DNA of 64,000 nt from Oscheius onirici (Eukaryota; Nematoda; Chromadorea; Rhabditida; Rhabditidae): positions 8,804,001 through 8,868,000 of the forward strand of contig OW051471.1 in the NCBI GenBank assembly GCA_932521025.1. The letters are read 5' to 3'. Within the stretch, counting starts at the first letter, position 1; each line of letters begins with the position of its first letter. Below are positions 56,045-64,000 of this stretch, one piece after another. A program made the position numbers and the translations under genes. The notes under the pieces were generated by a model, which was not told the origin of the DNA, ran no database searches, and saw only the letters and a program-made list of their open reading frames with translations.

Positions 56045-57231
56045 ATGAACCATACCATCACTTTTCAAGACACTGATGCTGCAATTATTGTAACAGCGGC
56101 AAGTTTTTAAATTTTCTTGCAACGTATGCTCAGTTTGCTACTGTTGGTCTTGTCATCAACAGCTTTGATTTTTTTATCATCTGCAACAATTCTGTAATCA
56201 GAAGAAGTTTCGGACAACTTTGTTTGAACCAGGCCATATCGCATATCATCACCGGCATCATTTTTCTGTTCTGGGCAGCTCCGTTAACTTTCACGTCGGT
56301 ACTTTTCTAATTTATAACAATTTCGTTTGCAGACAAGATGTTCGGCTTTCAGACAGCTTTGCTAACAAGCTGATCGGTCTGTTGTACATTTTCTCCTGGC
56401 AGATCTTCATCTTTTCTCATGTTGTCATAGCTATTGACCGACTAATAGCAATAAAATTTCCGTTTAAGGTTTTTCGTACCTCAGACAAAACTTTTTAACT
56501 CAGGCATTAACCCTACTACACGGTCGTAATGGTAAACTGCTGTCCCTTTCGCCTTGGATAGTCTCTACTGTTTTCATCCTACCGTACTTTTGGTGTAAAC
56601 ACGTTTTTTTTTCCAAAATATGCTTTGCATTGCAGATAATCAATGTTATTTTGTTTACCATCCCGAATTATACCGTTGGGAGTATGCCAACACTAACTGT
56701 CACTCATTGCTGTGGACTCTGTGTTTAGCTAAGAACATGACAATGGTCGGATTTATGACCATTTTGGACCTGGTCACTCTGCACGCGCTACACAAGCACA
56801 ATAAGGTTGGTTTTCTCTCTGAAGTTGAATCAAATTTTCAGATTACCCAAAAAATGATGACGGCATCAGATAAAAATGTAATTGTAAACATACATAGACA
56901 GGGCGAAGTACGACTTTTTATACAGGTTGTGAAAAATAACTGAAATATGAAGCCATTCCAGTCCATGATCCAACTTGGTTTGATTCTAAGCAACCAGTTG
57001 CTATTTCACATTGCTGGACAGAGGGCAAAAACTGATTGGCTTAGATTATTCCTGACCAATCTTACTATTCCAGGCCTGTGCATTCTTGATGGGTAAGTAT
57101 AAAGTTACGACTAATTTTTGAGTCTTTTCAGACTGGTTCTTTGCATCTTTCAAATCGATGGTTACGAAAAACAAAGACGGTTGAAAGTTAAGAGTACAAA
57201 TATCAATGTTTCCATTGAATCACTTCGATAA
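56045..57231 (+). CDS. Seven-transmembrane chemoreceptor, Srx-like 2 (contains a GC-AG intron)
   Basis: Tandem paralog of the gene at 54450 with the same exon plan. Exon 1 56045-56098 (MNHTITFQDTDAAIIVTA), then a 35-nt GC-AG intron (56099-56133), FATVGLVINSFDFFIICNNS, LNQAISHIITGIIFLFW, LIGLLYIFSWQIFIFSHVVI, AIDRLIAIKFPFK, TVFILPYFWYNQCYFVYHPE, GFMTILDLVTLHALHKHNK, VRLFIQSMIQLGLILSNQLL, ILDGLVLCIFQIDGYEKQRR and TAA at 57229-57231. No stop or frameshift once the GC-AG intron is removed; left in, it adds a TAA within four codons. The last third of TM6 to TM7 has diverged from copy 1. Expected ciliary chemoreceptor; ligand unknown. Confidence 0.8.
56099..56133 (+). other. GC-AG intron (35 nt) in Srx-like gene 2
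   Basis: Donor GCAAGT, acceptor GCTCAG. The homologous intron of the tandem paralog is GTATGT...TTTCAG (54504-54543) after the same 18 codons. The GCAAGT form is the usual compensated version of GC donors. Confidence 0.75.
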
Positions 57232-57311
57232 ATAAGTTTGCTAAAATCCTTGAGCTGTGCTTTGCGAACGATAGTTGACAAAATTAATTCAATCTCTTTA
57301 TTAGAAAGATT

Positions 57312-57742
57312 TTAGCGTTGGTAGTCGGCAACCTTCTTCAAATTTTTGCCGTTCAGATCGCCTTTGAAGATGCCATTGGGCTTGAGGAAGAGACCAACAT
57401 TGCCACACTTGCAGCCCTTGCACATTGAGACTGGATCAATGTGTCCCTTAGCGTTGGCCTGTCCCTCGCAAGTTACGTCATTCGAGCACGAATTTTCTAA
57501 ATGTTACATACAAATGAAATTAGAAAACGTTTACTGAAGTTGACAGTTCTGGATTGTCCGTTGGTGATTCCATCATCAGAGCCTATGATAATACCCTTGT
57601 TGGAGCAGCTGAAAGACAAGCCGGAGCCACCCATCTGGTTGAAAATCTATAAATTTGTTTGTAAGTATAGCAAAGTGTGAACCTTGATTGTGACGGCATT
57701 GACAAACGCCAAGAAAGCGAGAAATGCGAAGAGGTTCTTCAT
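57312..57742 (-). CDS. Small secreted cysteine protein, unrecognised family (copy 2)
   Basis: Three exons. Signal peptide MKNLFAFLAFLAFVNA followed by VTIK at the first intron. Exon 2 has GGSGLSFSCSNKGIIIGSDD; exon 3 has CSNDVTCEGQANAKG, VSMCKGCKCGNVGLFLKPNG and DLNGKNLKKVADYQR-stop (57314-57312). The mature protein is about 98 residues with six cysteines. It shares the intron position, Cys spacing and the GLFL.PN G....G.LNG..L.KVADY end with the gene at 48255. Many Lys/Gly residues make it basic and soluble. The promoter side faces the glycine-rich peptide pseudogene. Function unknown. Confidence 0.75.
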
Positions 57743-58247
57743 TGTTACTGGGACACATGCCAAGCTCTGCTTTTTATACCAGGAGGGAAAGTTGAAAATT
57801 AGCATAAGGAGGATGTTTTGTTTGTAGTAAGAGCATGATAAACACCGAGATTATTGTAATTCAAGCGACTGTGGGAGCCAAAAAAACCTATGATTACACA
57901 AATCAGTTTTTTCTGAAAATTATAGGACAGTAGAGCGGTACGAATGAAAATTTGGCACAAGGCCCATATTCATCTCAATATTATTATCTGTTTAAAAGAT
58001 GGCTGAAAGTTTCAATGAAAGTTTTGGAGGGGGGCAAACATCAGCTAAAATATAAAAAAATTTTGACGACCACTAACCTTAGAATATGTCTTTTATTTTT
58101 TTTTTGATGCAAACACCATCTTCTGAACTGTTTGTCTCTCAAAATACAATTGATAGATTGCCGAAATTACGCTTGTTTACCTGGTCGAGACGATGATGTC
58201 AACAGGTGGACAATATAAAAGGTCACCCAACTTGGTGTCTTTAAAAG
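57743..58247. other. Intergenic between divergent small-peptide genes
   Basis: Upstream of both the copy-2 secreted protein (minus) and the glycine-rich peptide gene (plus). A tataaaa-like site at 58214 lies 34 bp before the ATG of the latter. No exon seen. Confidence 0.4.
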
Positions 58248-58531
58248 ATGAACTTCTTTTTCGTTCTTTCTTGTATTTTCGCCTTGATCTCAACAACAAC
58301 CGCTTAATATGGTCTCTACGGATTCCCAGGATATGGAGTAGGTTATCCAAGCTACGGTTTCGGCGGTATGTATGGTGGACAAAGCTGGAACCCCGTCAGG
58401 TTTGTTGCAATTACATCGTATTGTGAAAATTAAGTTCCAGAGGTGCTGTTCGAGGAGGATTGTTCGGAGCTGCCTTTGGAAAACCGCTGGAAGGAGCACT
58501 GATCGGAGCAGCGCTTGGTAAAAAGAAATAA
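58248..58531 (+). pseudogene. Glycine-rich (YGGY/caenacin-like) peptide gene with nonsense codon after the signal peptide
   Basis: Signal peptide MNFFFVLSCIFALISTTTA is followed at once by TAA (58305-58307) and then, in the same frame, YGLYGFPGYGVGYPSYGFGG, MYGGQSWNPV, a 41-nt GT-AG intron, RGAVRGGLFGAAFGKPLEGA and LIGAALGKKK-stop (58529-58531). The Tyr/Gly-rich mature part and glycine-zipper tail resemble short nematode antimicrobial or neuropeptide-like proteins. A single C-to-T change in a Gln codon (CAA to TAA) would explain it, and Gln is the expected first residue in such peptides. No splice choice that I could find avoids the stop. Either a very young pseudogene, a segregating allele, a sequencing error or read-through. 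Confidence 0.6.
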
Positions 58532-58731
58532 AATGGCTCAATCTTTCTCTGATTTATTCAAAACGAAATAACAATGTATTCTCTCGTAAGGACCATCTTC
58601 ACAAATAATTCTTCTCGATCAAAACAGGAAATACAAGCAGTCAGTTTTGGCCTGGTCGTTCGTTAGACATCAGTTCTCCGCCATTCATAGAACCAGTTCT
58701 CCAGAAAATGGTGTATGCTCTCCTCAGTCGC

Positions 58732-60039
58732 CTAAATTATATCTTTCTTCTTTCTTTCCGAGCCATACCTGTTACAAGCCAGATAAATTGGAACCGTTGA
58801 AAAGTTCCAGCCGAGCCAAATGAGTTTGAAGACGTAGAGATACATGATCTGACTCATGCCCAGATACTGCGGAACCCATTTCTTTCCCGTTAAAATGTCG
58901 ATCGTGACTAGGAAAAAGGGGAACGTGAAACTGGAACAGAAGGCTTGAATAGACAAGTATTGCTCCTTCTTGACTTTTGTGCTCCTCTTTCGCACGGCGA
59001 CAGTTTGACCGAAAATGGCCAGATAGGCAAGAAAAGATGAGAATATGGCAACAAGTTCGATGTAGTACATGTAGTAGAACACGGCATCCGCGTAGTTTTT
59101 CAGTGTTTTTGTACGGAATAGTTGTATTGATTTCGCCATTAGTAGCTCGGTAGTCTTCAATCAGGACGAAGAAAAGGACGTATTGATAGATTAGAGCTAC
59201 TGCGAAAAAGAGGAACACGAGAAAGTAGCCCGCCTAAACAATTTGTTTCAATTTTTTGAGTGTTATCGGCTTTTGCTCATTACAAAAAAGTCGTGGCGTT
59301 CCACTTAAATGAAGGTGGTTTTTTACCACTTTCGCTTTTCGTCTTTGGTTAATTAGTTCTGAGACTAAAACACAACAAAGCTTAATTTGTTCGGTTTGAA
59401 CGCTTTACGCAATTAAAGTGATTCATAGTTTTGGTTTCACGCTCACCAAATAAGCAGTTTTGGAATTGAAGACTGACGATGACGACAGCATGACGACGAC
59501 AAAGCGATTATACGCCAGAAGAACGGCAAGAGCGATGCCAGTGTGCCAGAGACCTGCGATGACCGAGTTTACAATCTAAAAATGGAGATTTTTTTATATA
59601 AGTGTAATGAGTTACGTTAAAAAGAAGTATTCCGAATGATTTCCCGAAGGCTAGGAAATATTGTTCCATGAAGAGTTCCATCGAGTGTTCGATGTGCAAA
59701 ACCATTTCTACACATTCACAGACACCCAAGACGAACATGATGTTAAAGGCCCGATTATTGTTGAACTTTTTGTTAAAGTAGAAAATCTATAGAAAACCTT
59801 AAAAAGAAAGAAAAAACTTGCCAGTGTTAGGGGAACGTGCAAACACAAGCCGATTAAACCAAGAACCATCGTGAAGGAAAAGTAAACTTTATAGCTTTCT
59901 ACATGGCCGAAAACACTCTAAATTAAGTCAATTAATAGAAGAGAAAACAAACCAAAATCAGTGGACAGAGAACAATCGAACTGACGACTACAGAAATTAA
60001 AGCGAAGATCTTCCAAAAAGTAGTTTCCTTCGAGACCAT
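58732..60039 (-). CDS. Seven-transmembrane receptor, Srt-like, with GC-AG intron and possible frameshift
   Basis: Starts at 60039 (MVSKETTFWKIFALISVVVS). TM1 crosses a GT-AG intron, then FTMVLGLIGLCLHVPLTL, a 35-nt GC-AG intron (59821-59787), FNKKFNNNRAFNIMFVLGVC (TM2), SVIAGLWHTGIALAVLLAYN with RFVVV (TM3), YFLVFLFFAVALIYQYVLFF (TM4), and after a frame change YADAVFYYMYYIELVAIFSS (TM5), SIQAFCSSFTFPFFLVTID (TM6) and YVFKLIWLGWNFSTVPIYLA (TM7), stop at 58732. Between TM4 and TM5 the frame must shift by one near two A5 runs (complement of 59096-59110). That is either a one-base indel, or a 46-nt intron removing most of TM4. The first is structurally more sensible and would make this a recent pseudogene or a sequencing error. 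Confidence 0.6.
59787..59821 (-). other. GC-AG intron (35 nt) in the Srt-like gene
   Basis: On the minus strand the donor reads CTG|GCAAGTTTTT and the acceptor TCTATAG|ATT. It keeps phase 0 between two hydrophobic segments. Same GCAAGT donor and same length as the GC-AG intron at 56099. Confidence 0.7.
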
Positions 60040-60544
60040 AGCCCACAAACTAGACAAACTGAAGCAAACTACTGAATTGTGCGTAAATTGAATTTAATGG
60101 TGTGGTAAAAGGTCGTTTTCTAGGTGATTATAATGGATCAGAAAGTCAGAAAGCCACTTTTCCAGAGACAGCCACTTAGTCAGAAAGCCACTTTCCCTGA
60201 AGAGGTAGGAAGCAAAATCAAAATCTGAATCAAGACAGACGAGATATATATAATTAGTGAACAGGCAAACAAACTGTAAACTTTGGACAGATGTTTCTAG
60301 TATAGGAAAAGTTTTAGAAGTGTCTAGTCAATGTGTACTGACTCGCTATAAGCCACTGGAATTAAATTCACCCGTTCTTAAAATAGTTCCTCACCTTTCG
60401 CGGTCAGGTTTCTCGTAGCTTCTGTTTTTGTTGACTGATCAATGCAGCGATCAATCACCCAACTGCGCATCACAACGCGATTCTTGCTCTCTCCACCAAT
60501 TGTGCTCGTAACTTTCTACCAAGAACATCTTTCTCAAGTCCCAA
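60040..60544. other. Intergenic, divergent promoters
   Basis: Between the Srt-like gene (minus) and sorbitol dehydrogenase (plus). Contains a direct repeat gtcagaaagccactttcc-like at 60143 and 60179. No gene. Confidence 0.45.
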
Positions 60545-61879
60545 ATGGCCGAGGGTAACTTGTCGGCTGTACTTTACGGTACTAATGACTTGCGTATGGA
60601 ACAGCGGGAAATTCCGACTGCCGGAAGCGGACAGCTGTTGATCAGGTTAGTTACTTTTAAACAGTTAACATAGAAGATAGAATGCACACCGTTGGAATTT
60701 GCGGCTCTGACGTTCACTTTTGGACACATGGGGCAATCGGAAGTTTTGTTGTTCGAGAGCCAATGGTCCTTGGTCACGAGAGCTCAGGGGTTGTGGCAGG
60801 AGTTGGTCCTGGAGTCGATGGATTCAATGTCGGTGATCGTATTGCCATTGAACCGGGATTACCATGTAAAAGTTGTCAGATTTGCAAGGTATAACATCCT
60901 GTTTTTTTATTTTATTTAACCATCAGAAAGGAAGATACAACCTGTGTCCTGACGAGAAGTTTTTTGCTACGCCGCCAGTCAGTGGGGCTCTGACCCGTTA
61001 TGTTGCATACGATTCTGGTTTCTGTTACAAGTAAAACCGACTTTTGTAGAGTAAAACAATGTTTTGAGACTACCAGACCATGTTTCTTTCGAAGAAGGAG
61101 CTCTTTTGGAACCATTATCAGTGGCTGTTCACACCTGCAATAGAGCTAATATTCGAATCGGGGAACGTGTTCTTGTAATGGGAGCAGGTAACCTAAGTAA
61201 CACAAATTTATCTATTCAAATTACCAATTCAAGTACTGAACAGAGTTAGAGTTTCAGGTCCAATCGGCACACTTTGCTTGATGACTGCAAAAGCTTGTGG
61301 AGCTGGCCAGATCCTGGTCGCAGACTTGGATGACTCGCGTCTAGAACTAGCTAGGAAACTCGGAGCTGACTTCACTATCAACACAAGGTATTTCTAGATT
61401 TTACACGTTCTATCGAATTATTTAGAGGCAAATCAGCTCAGCAAATTGCTGATGAAACCAATTCTATTCTGGGTCGTGCTCCGGACGCTACATTAGAATG
61501 TACGGGTGCTGCAGTTTGTATCAGTACTGGAATCCTGGTTAGAAAAATAGTAGAAATCAAGTTTTTGATTTAGGCTACTCGTCCTGGAGGAGTGTTAGTT
61601 ATGGTCGGACTGGGTGATCCTCTGGTAGAAGTACCATTAATAGAGGCGGCATTGAAGGAGGTAGACATTCGTAGTACCTTTCGCTACGCCAACTGGTTAA
61701 CTCTATGGCTTTTCTTTTAAAATCCAAGTTAAAGCTATGCAACATCACTCGAACTGGTTGCCACCAAAAGAATTGACCTATCAGGTCTAACAAGAGCCCA
61801 TTATACCCTGGAGGAAGCGCTTGAAGCCTTCAAAAGAACCCAGCTAGGAGATGTCATCAAAGTTTTCATAACATGCTAA
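60545..61879 (+). CDS. Sorbitol dehydrogenase (zinc-dependent polyol dehydrogenase)
   Basis: Starts [20 protein letters not shown]. Catalytic zinc ligands: Cys of [11 protein letters not shown], and His and Glu of LGHESSG. Structural zinc loop: [15 protein letters not shown] with four Cys. Then [17 protein letters not shown] (Glu substrate/zinc site), the NAD fold [20 protein letters not shown] with [20 protein letters not shown] (the Asp after the second strand selects NAD), [31 protein letters not shown], and a C-terminus [14 protein letters not shown] (61877-61879). Length about 345 residues, normal for the family. It oxidises sorbitol to fructose in the cytosol. Exons are separated by short GT-AG introns; no breaks found. 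Confidence 0.92.
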
Positions 61880-62701
61880 CCCTGATTCATCGCATAAACA
61901 ATCTTTCCTTCAGAAGAATTGAATGGGTCGAGGACTTTATGCAGAAGCCTTCGTTTTCACCACATGTTACGTTAGTCTGGAAGTCTCAGACATAACATTG
62001 GCAATCAGGTTCAAGTTCACTCGAGAAAAAACCTTGAAAAATTAGCTGAAAGATCCTTGTTCTCACATTTTTTGGTCGTTCAAACTTGCAAATCTCGGCA
62101 ACTGCTTCGATGAGGAATGCGTAGCGTAGCATTTACTGCGCATCGACTTGGATTATTGTTTGACTCTGATGCAGATATATGTTCACAGCAATAATTTGGA
62201 TTCGTGCAAGTAAGGAATATTCGTCCAGGAAAGCTCATTCTAACGCTGGATCTGAGCAAATTCCAAAGAATTTACAAAATGTTAATGGTAGATCAAGTTG
62301 GGCAGGTTGCGTTATCCCCCCGCCCCCCCCCCCCCCCCCCCCCCTCCCGCGCTGAATGGCCACGGGGGGGGATAAAGTATACCACCCGATCAAGTTATCA
62401 GGTAGAACTGCAGCTCGAGGACGACTTCGCACATGACGGCTTGTCTAATGAGACAAGTTCGCGTCAAAGTGTGACGAGTGAATTGTTTCACAACTGTTAG
62501 AAAAAAGATTAAATGAACAAAGAAACGTTCAATAGCGAAAAAGAAATGTAGAAAGAAAATGTCATCTTTTGCTCTACGGATTATTATATTTACCCAGCGG
62601 GGCGGATTGCAGCAATGTTTTTTCAAGTTCTTGCAGATTTGGAGCATTTACATATTCAAAACCAATTATAAAATCGGAACACTGTAGCGTTTGCAAGACA
62701 A
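61880..62701. other. Intergenic with poly(C) tract
   Basis: No gene seen. The only structure is the poly(C)/inverted-repeat tract at 62312-62374. Confidence 0.45.
62312..62374 (+). repeat. Poly(C) tract inside an inverted repeat
   Basis: A run of 22 C (62323-62344), preceded by cccccg and followed by tcccgcgctgaatggccac, is framed by ttatcccccc and its complement ggggggataa. The C-run could form a G-quadruplex or i-motif in single strands. Its length is likely to vary and to be mis-sequenced. Confidence 0.85.
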
Positions 62702-63318
62702 ATGCTTCCCTTATTCCTGCTTCTACTTTTTTTCATTACCGGGTCTTCTGGAGCCGCCTGCAACACAAAATGGCCTAATGGAACTGATACAATGTCGAAC
62801 TTCTGGCAATGTGATATAAATCCTGTCCGCTTCTCCAATTTTCGCACGTATGACAGCCGCGGTAAGGAAAATACGTATTTCTGGCATGTAGCAACGGATT
62901 CAGGAAACCCAATGTATCCGATCCGTCTCGGCGAAACCATATTCGTCAGAATCGATATGAACAATCCCGGGTACACTTTTCAATCGCCAAATCTCCGAGT
63001 GTCTTCCAAAATTTGGGCTTGGGGAGGAGCAAAAGGATGTGGTTGGCATCAGTTGCCTACCTTCGGAATAATGTATGAACTGCTTGAAAAAAATTTAGCA
63101 TGACATACAGGACCAATTTGGATGCTTGTTCCAATGGCTTTCCATGTCCAATACTGCCGGGAAAACGAACGATCACTGTGGCGCAGAACTTGGCCAAATT
63201 TTCCAGTCTTCTCAAGTTGCTGTTCGGAGACGCCGCTTATCAGATACAATGGACCCTGACAGACAACTTCTATAAAATGTCAGCGTGCATTACGGGCCAA
63301 CTCCAAATTAAACAGTGA
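62702..63318 (+). CDS. Secreted ML-like (MD-2-related) lipid-binding protein
   Basis: Signal peptide MLPLFLLLLFFITGSSGA, then ACNTKWPNGTDTMSNFWQC, a beta-rich region, WAWGGAKGCGWHQLPTFG, and after a 26-nt intron (62 bp into the last third, at about 63074-63099; unusually short) MTYRTNLDACSNGFPCPILP, GKRTITV, AAYQIQWTLTD and CITGQLQIKQ-stop. The C.NG.PCP...G...(I/V)TV core followed by the Y.(V/I).W.L.(D/N)......C (V/I) strand matches nematode ML-type lipid-recognition proteins. It probably binds a lipid outside cells or in lysosomes; the ligand is unknown. The 26-nt intron length is at the edge of what can be spliced, so the junction should be confirmed. Confidence 0.6.
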
Positions 63319-63403
63319 ATAAATATTTTTGATCTAACACAAACAGAAACATGAAGTAACTCATTCATAGGGAGGCAGCCTGTTTTTTTTCCGCTGGATA
63401 GCA

Positions 63404-63594
63404 TATAGTCTGTTCAAAATGTAGAGAGCATCATTTGAATTGGCCCCCGCTTTCTTCGTAGAACTTTTTTCAAATCAAATTGGCGGGAATTTAGCTGTGT
63501 AGCACGTTACAGCATGTAAATGTTGGATACTTAGCCAATGAAAAAGCCCGGGCCAATTCAAATGATGCTCTCTATTTTTTTGAACAGACTATAC
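63404..63594. mobile_element. MITE with ~40-bp terminal inverted repeats (TA target)
   Basis: tagtctgttcaaaatgtaga... at 63406 and the inverted copy ...ctattttttgaacagacta ending about 63592, including gagcatcatttgaattggcc on both sides; flanked by ta. About 185 bp without coding. The TA flank fits the Tc1/mariner type. Confidence 0.85.
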
Positions 63595-63955
63595 TCTTGG
63601 AGATGCTCAAAATATTTGTGTCCTACCATTCGTTGGCTTTAATGGTGTTCTCTGTTGCCAGTCGGTAATTCCCTGTTTTTGCTGGCTACGTAGTGCTCCC
63701 TATTTCTTTTTCTAAAAAAAACTTAAAAACCATAATGATGCGATGAGGTCCGACTGATATATTTTGTATGGATAGATTCGGACAACGACGCTTTTTATTG
63801 TTACACCCCTTTTTGTTACAAAATAATTTATCTATGGGTCCTGTCAGCTGTTTGTTTTCTCTATGCAGGCTGCAGAAATGTTTTGCGGTGATAATGCAAA
63901 TGTCGTAAGCCCAATGAATCACTTCAAAAGAGCCGCAAAAATTGTCATAACAAAA

Positions 63956-64000
63956 ATGTTTTCTTTGGTGCTTTCCCTGTTGCTGCCATTCGTCTTCGCA
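63956..64000 (+). CDS. Start of a secreted protein, cut by right edge
   Basis: ATG at 63956 opens MFSLVLSLLLPFVFA, a clear signal peptide with an Ala at the end, running in frame to the edge. Nothing is known of the mature part. The upstream sequence caaaaATG is a good start context. Confidence 0.5.
   Translation, partial: MFSLVLSLLLPFVFA

Overview
The window looks like nuclear DNA of a rhabditid-type nematode. Genes are split by very short introns, often 35-50 nt, with TTTCAG-type 3' ends. Gene content is typical of that group: seven-transmembrane chemoreceptors of the Sre, Srx, Srh/Sri, Str, Srg/Srv and Srt types, a tandem C-type lectin, a class 2 lipase, a transthyretin-like protein, a ground-like domain protein, BPI/LBP and ML-like lipid-binding proteins, and DUF288/STELLO-like glycosyltransferase. 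All family assignments come from reading motifs; no searches were run.

Layout. 1-12197 (minus): the start and more than 3,700 residues of a giant protein, nearly all of it a tandem array of about 42 units of 80 or 84 residues that runs off the left edge. 12.2-17.3 kb: no convincing gene, several foldback repeats. 17.3-19.8 kb: BPI/LBP-like gene (minus). 21.4-25 kb: transthyretin-like gene, an Sre-type receptor and an inverted broken copy of it. 25.5-32 kb: DUF288 glycosyltransferase, ground-like protein, class 2 lipase. 32.6-35.1 kb: transposon graveyard (palindrome, inverted-repeat element, Ty3/gypsy fragment, LINE 3' fragment). 35.5-39.1 kb: Srx receptor and three tiny single-pass membrane proteins. 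41.5-43.8 kb: four-domain C-type lectin. 44.4-60 kb: a chemoreceptor cluster with small secreted proteins and a four-pass membrane protein mixed in. 60.5-64 kb: sorbitol dehydrogenase, ML-like secreted protein, and the first codons of another secreted protein.

The most notable signals are these. (1) Two adjacent, intact, paralogous Srx-type receptor genes each need a non-canonical intron: one begins AT and ends AC at the position where its paralogs have GT-AG, the other is GC-AG. A third GC-AG intron lies in the Srt-like gene. (2) The giant repeat gene has a higher-order block structure with near-identical copies, meaning very recent homogenisation. (3) There is a small secreted-protein family (two intact genes and one remnant) that I do not recognise. 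(4) A foldback element family occurs in three places and appears to supply the splice acceptor of the transthyretin-like gene. (5) A glycine-rich, peptide-like gene has a stop codon exactly after its signal peptide. The genes do not form one pathway; the common theme is chemosensation and secreted or surface products.
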